From an uncultured Rhodanobacter sp. (GTDB lineage Bacteria; Pseudomonadota; Gammaproteobacteria; Xanthomonadales; Rhodanobacteraceae), in contig CALCWL010000473.1 in NCBI GenBank assembly GCA_937906285.1, positions 1 through 7,661 on the forward strand: DNA of 7,661 nt, read 5' to 3'. Numbering within the stretch: the first letter of the stretch is position 1; each line of letters begins with the position of its first letter. Both the position numbers and the translations under genes were made by a program. The notes below the pieces were generated by a model. The model searched no databases. It saw nothing but the letters and a program-made list of their open reading frames with translations, and was not told the origin of the DNA. Positions 5,182-7,661 of the stretch are shown piece by piece.

Positions 5182-7050
5182 GTGAATGCTGCGCTGAAAT
5201 CGTTCCCGCCCGCTCCGACGCTCGATGCGGACAAGCTGGTGTTGCTGGCCCGGCTGACGCAGGGACTGGCGCCGGCGGATCTGTACTGGATCGCCGCCTA
5301 CAGTGCCGCAGCCGCGGCAGGTGCGCCGGGTCAGACCGCCCTGGCGGCGGTGGGCGAGCCTGCGCCGGAGGCCGGCGAGCGCTTGACCATCGTGTACGGC
5401 AGCCAGACCGGCAACTCCCGTCGCGTCGCCGAGCGACTGGTCGCGCGCGCGGAGGCCGCCGGCCTGCCGGTGCGCTTGCTGCGCGCCGGCGCCTACCCGC
5501 TGCGCGAGCTGGCGCAGGAGCGCTTGCTGGGCGTGGTGATCAGCAGCCAGGGCGATGGCGACCCGCCGGACGATGCGATCGGCTTCGTCGAGTTCATCGC
5601 CGGCAAACGCGCACCGAAGCTGCCGCAGCTGAAGTTCGCCGTACTCGGCCTGGGCGATTCGAGTTACCCGAAGTACTGCGCTGTCAGCCAGGCGCTGGAT
5701 GCGCGGCTGGCCGAGCTGGGCGGCCAGCGCTTTGCCGAGCTGGGCGAGGCCGACGTGGATTTCGAGGCCGCGGCAGCGAGCTGGTCCGCAGCCGCCGTGG
5801 CCGCCGCCCGAGAGACGCTGGCCGTGCCCGCGACGGCCCCGCGTCAGGGCGCGGCACTGCACGCGGTGCGCACGGTGGCGACGCACTCGCGCGAGCAGCC
5901 GTTCGCGGCTGCCGTGCTGGAGAACCAGCGCATCGTGTCGCGCGACAGCGAGCGCGATGTGCGGCATATCGAACTGTCGCTGGAAGGTTCGGGCCTGCGT
6001 TACGAAGCCGGTGACGCGGTCGGCGTGTGGCCGCGCAACCCGCCGGTGCTGGTCGAGCAGTGGCTGGCGGCCTTGCGGCTGGATGGCGCCGCCGAGGTGG
6101 AGCATGGCGGCAAGCGCCTGCCGCTGGCGCGCTGGCTGGGCGAGCAGCGCGAGATCACCCGGTTGACCCGTCCGCTGGTGGCAGCGCAGGCCGCGGCCAC
6201 GAGACATGCCGGGCTGCGGCGGCTGCTGGAGCCGGAGCAGCGTGCCGATTTCGCCGCCCTGCTGGAAAGTCACCAGCCGATCGACCTGCTGCGCGAGTTT
6301 CCCGTGGCGTGGGATGCCACGGAGTTGGTGGCGACACTGCGTCCGCTGACGCCGCGCTTGTACTCGATCGCTTCCAGCCCGAAGGCGGTGGGGCCGGACG
6401 AGGTACACCTGACGGTGGCGGTGGTGGAGTACGCCGCACATGGCAGCGCCCACTACGGCGCGGCGTCCAGCTTCCTCGCGAACACCGGCGACGACGCGAC
6501 GGTGCCGGTCTTCATCGAGCCGAACGAGCGCTTTCGCCTGCCCGTCGACGGCAGCCGCGACGTGATCATGATCGGGCCCGGCACCGGCGTCGCTCCGTTC
6601 CGTGCCTTCGTGCAGGAGCGCGAGGCGACCGCCGCCAGCGGGCGCAACTGGTTGTTCTTCGGCAACCGGTACTTCGCTCGCGACTTCCTCTATCAGGTCG
6701 AGTGGCAGGACGCCTTGCGCCGCGGCAGCCTGAGCCGCCTCGACCTGGCCTTTTCACGCGACGGTGTGGCTCGTTCCGAGAGTCCGCACAAGGATGCGCG
6801 GGGTGTTGCGAGGGACTCGCACAAAGTCTACGTGCAGCAGCGCCTGCGCGAGAACGGTCGCGAACTGTATGCGTGGCTGCGCGAGGGCGCGCACCTGTAT
6901 GTCTGCGGCGATTCCGCGCACATGGCCAGGGACGTGCACGAGGCCTTGCTGGAGATCGTCGCCACTCACGGCGATCTGTCCGCCGACGATGCCCGCGCCT
7001 GGCTGGCCGACCTGCTGCAACAGGGCCGTTATGCACGCGATGTGTATTGA
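5182..7050 (+). CDS. cysJ: assimilatory sulfite reductase (NADPH) flavoprotein alpha subunit
   Basis: CysJ transfers electrons from NADPH through FAD and FMN to the CysI hemoprotein for six-electron reduction of sulfite to sulfide in cysteine biosynthesis. The 622 residues compare with 599 in E. coli. An N-terminal segment (about 1-65) precedes the flavodoxin domain, with the FMN phosphate loop YGSQTGN at 72-78, SSQGDGDPPDD at 121-131 and LGLGDSSYPKYC at 155-166. The FAD domain starts near 235, with RLYSIASS at 392-399 and YGAASSFLA at 425-433. The NADPH domain has GPGTGVAPFRAF at 465-476, FFGNRYF at 492-498, YVCGDSAHMARDV at 573-585, and the terminal aromatic tail RDVY. An in-frame insertion of about 17 residues lies between FSRD (524-527) and KVYVQ (548-552), where E. 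coli has only three. This GTG start is supported by the ribosome-binding site, and cysI follows after 83 bases. Confidence 0.97.
   Translation: MNAALKSFPPAPTLDADKLVLLARLTQGLAPADLYWIAAYSAAAAAGAPGQTALAAVGEPAPEAGERLTIVYGSQTGNSRRVAERLVARAEAAGLPVRLLRAGAYPLRELAQERLLGVVISSQGDGDPPDDAIGFVEFIAGKRAPKLPQLKFAVLGLGDSSYPKYCAVSQALDARLAELGGQRFAELGEADVDFEAAAASWSAAAVAAARETLAVPATAPRQGAALHAVRTVATHSREQPFAAAVLENQRIVSRDSERDVRHIELSLEGSGLRYEAGDAVGVWPRNPPVLVEQWLAALRLDGAAEVEHGGKRLPLARWLGEQREITRLTRPLVAAQAAATRHAGLRRLLEPEQRADFAALLESHQPIDLLREFPVAWDATELVATLRPLTPRLYSIASSPKAVGPDEVHLTVAVVEYAAHGSAHYGAASSFLANTGDDATVPVFIEPNERFRLPVDGSRDVIMIGPGTGVAPFRAFVQEREATAASGRNWLFFGNRYFARDFLYQVEWQDALRRGSLSRLDLAFSRDGVARSESPHKDARGVARDSHKVYVQQRLRENGRELYAWLREGAHLYVCGDSAHMARDVHEALLEIVATHGDLSADDARAWLADLLQQGRYARDVY
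6763..6822 (+). repeat. in-frame repeat-like insertion inside the NADPH-binding domain of cysJ
   Basis: Codons 528-547 replace the three residues found between SRD and KVYVQ in E. coli CysJ. The segment has imperfect internal repetition. GVAR occurs at 528-531 and 541-544, and HK at 536-537 and 547-548; at DNA level CGCACAA occurs at 6785-6791 and 6818-6824. It also contains the inverted repeat GAGTCC (6780-6785) and GGACTC (6813-6818), with a smaller CGCA/TGCG hairpin inside. It is charged and polar, as a surface loop would be. The reading frame is intact on both sides. A short palindromic element or a diverged local duplication could both explain it. Confidence 0.6.
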
Positions 7051-7064
7051 CTGCCTTTATTTCC

Positions 7065-7082
7065 GCGTTCATCCATGAACGC
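7065..7082. repeat. perfect 8-bp-arm palindrome, cysJ-cysI spacer, copy 1
   Basis: GCGTTCAT-CC-ATGAACGC is a perfect inverted repeat with a two-base centre, beginning 15 bases after the cysJ stop. As RNA it would form a seven-base-pair stem closed by a UCCA loop. It shares its CATCCATG core and its GCG/GC ends with the second palindrome exactly 30 bases further on. Confidence 0.7.
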
Positions 7083-7094
7083 CAGGATCGAAAA

Positions 7095-7112
7095 GCGGCC
7101 ATCCATGGCTGC
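7095..7112. repeat. 8-bp-arm palindrome, cysJ-cysI spacer, copy 2
   Basis: GCGGCCAT-CC-ATGGCTGC has the same length, centre and outer bases as copy 1. One arm position would be a G-U wobble in RNA. The inner arm bases differ from copy 1, but in a compensated way that keeps pairing. The pair could fold the whole cysJ-cysI spacer into two consecutive hairpins ahead of the cysI ATG at 7134, whose own Shine-Dalgarno sequence is weak. Confidence 0.65.
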
Positions 7113-7133
7113 ACTCTTCAGAACAACATTCCC

Positions 7134-7661
7134 ATGCCTTCCCATCTCGAGCACATCAAGACCGAAAGCCGCTTCCTGCGCGGCAGCATCGCCGAAGGAC
7201 TGGCCGACGCGGTGACCGGCGCGATCGCCGAAAGCGACACCAAGCTGCTGAAATTCCATGGCAGCTACATGCAGGACGATCGCGACATCCGCGACGAGCG
7301 CCGTCGCCAGAAACTGGAGCCGGCGTATGCCTTCATGGTGCGTGCACGCCTGCCCGGCGGCGTGATGACCCCGGCGCAGTGGCTGGCCTTCGACCGGATC
7401 GCCAGCGACTATGCCTCCAGCGGACTGCGCATCACCACGCGGCAGACCTTCCAGTGGCACGGCATCATCAAGCGCGACCTGAAATCCGCCATCGCCGCGA
7501 TCAACGCGGCCATGGCCAGCACCATCGCCGCCTGCGGCGACGTCAACCGCAACGTGGTGTGCAACACCAACCCGGTCGAGTCGCCGGCGCACGAGGCGGC
7601 GTACGCGTGGGCGGTGCGCCTGTCCGAGCACCTCAAGCCGAAGACGCGCGCCTACCACGAG
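7134..7661 (+). CDS. cysI: assimilatory sulfite reductase (NADPH) hemoprotein beta subunit, N-terminal 176 codons (partial)
   Basis: CysI carries sirohaem and a 4Fe-4S cluster and reduces sulfite to sulfide with electrons from CysJ. The visible 176 residues include ESRFLRGSIAEGL (11-23), KFHGSYMQDDRDIRDERR (40-57), QKLEPAYAFMVRARLPGGV (59-77), RITTRQTFQWHG (99-110) and GDVNRNVVCNTNP (135-147). These match the first ferredoxin-like sulfite/nitrite reductase domain of E. coli CysI. Arg70 and Arg139 correspond by alignment to substrate-binding arginines 83 and 153 of E. coli. The cluster cysteines lie beyond the window. The ATG at 7134 is chosen because the N-terminus (MPSHLEHIKTESR) then matches related short N-termini, and no earlier ATG in frame is available after the cysJ stop. 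The Shine-Dalgarno sequence is weak, so expression may depend on the structured spacer upstream. cysJ and cysI are presumably cotranscribed. Confidence 0.96.
   Translation, partial: MPSHLEHIKTESRFLRGSIAEGLADAVTGAIAESDTKLLKFHGSYMQDDRDIRDERRRQKLEPAYAFMVRARLPGGVMTPAQWLAFDRIASDYASSGLRITTRQTFQWHGIIKRDLKSAIAAINAAMASTIAACGDVNRNVVCNTNPVESPAHEAAYAWAVRLSEHLKPKTRAYHE

Noticed and set aside
4279..6453. A 724-codon minus-strand frame joining the TSUP protein to sequence opposite cysJ, which could be read as a fusion
   Set aside because: Only the last 251 codons resemble a protein family. The upstream part is antisense to a clear CysJ and crosses its promoter region, so the gene is taken to start near 5034.
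6763..6822. A frameshift or sequencing error in cysJ
   Set aside because: The reading frame is intact on both sides, the conserved KVYVQ follows, and the inserted length is a whole number of codons.
7075..7217. A short plus-strand frame starting at the ATG inside the first spacer palindrome
   Set aside because: It overlaps the start of cysI out of frame, has no ribosome-binding site and no recognisable product. The ATG arises from the palindrome.
7029..7658. A 209-codon minus-strand frame opposite cysI
   Set aside because: The plus strand carries a strong CysI N-terminus through this stretch; the antisense product has no recognisable motif.

Overview
This GC-rich window has five genes and the start of a sixth, packed tightly with high-GC codon usage throughout. 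The N-termini of SucA and CysI, compared from memory, look most like those of Lysobacterales (Xanthomonadales) in the Gammaproteobacteria, perhaps Rhodanobacteraceae (Rhodanobacter, Dyella, Frateuria, Luteibacter). That placement is inference; no rRNA or other strong phylogenetic marker is present. Nothing indicates a plasmid, prophage, transposon or CRISPR array.

Layout. Positions 1-1807 (minus strand) hold the first two thirds of sucA, the E1 subunit of 2-oxoglutarate dehydrogenase, which runs off the left edge. Positions 1808-2110 are non-coding: they contain a good sigma70-like promoter for sucA, a leader of about 112 nt with possible secondary structure, and a GC-rich hairpin. Next, still on the minus strand, come a GNAT acetyltransferase with an unusual C-terminal domain (2111-3064) and, overlapping it by ATGA, a JmjC/cupin-type ribosomal oxygenase of the RoxA/YcfD family (3061-4257). 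A TauE/SafE-family (TSUP) membrane protein (4279-5034) lies upstream of roxA. The intergenic region at about 5035-5181 is divergent, and from it cysJ (5182-7050) and cysI (7134 to the window end) run rightwards and encode the two subunits of NADPH-dependent assimilatory sulfite reductase.

How the genes relate. CysJ passes electrons from NADPH through FAD and FMN to the sirohaem/iron-sulfur protein CysI, which reduces sulfite to sulfide for cysteine synthesis. The divergent TSUP protein belongs to a family that moves sulfur oxyanions and organosulfonates, so it may share physiology with cysJI. RoxA hydroxylates an arginine of ribosomal protein L16 in the characterised family member, using 2-oxoglutarate, the substrate of the nearby SucA complex. 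The coupled GNAT protein has no known substrate.

The most unusual observations are: a roughly 17-residue in-frame insertion in CysJ, inside the loop expected to bind the NADPH 2'-phosphate, with direct and inverted repeat character; two matched 18-nt CATCCATG-centred palindromes in the cysJ-cysI spacer, with a partial third copy in the sucA leader; and the translationally coupled roxA-GNAT pair. No clearly new biological system is evident. The window is mostly core metabolism with a few interesting local structures.
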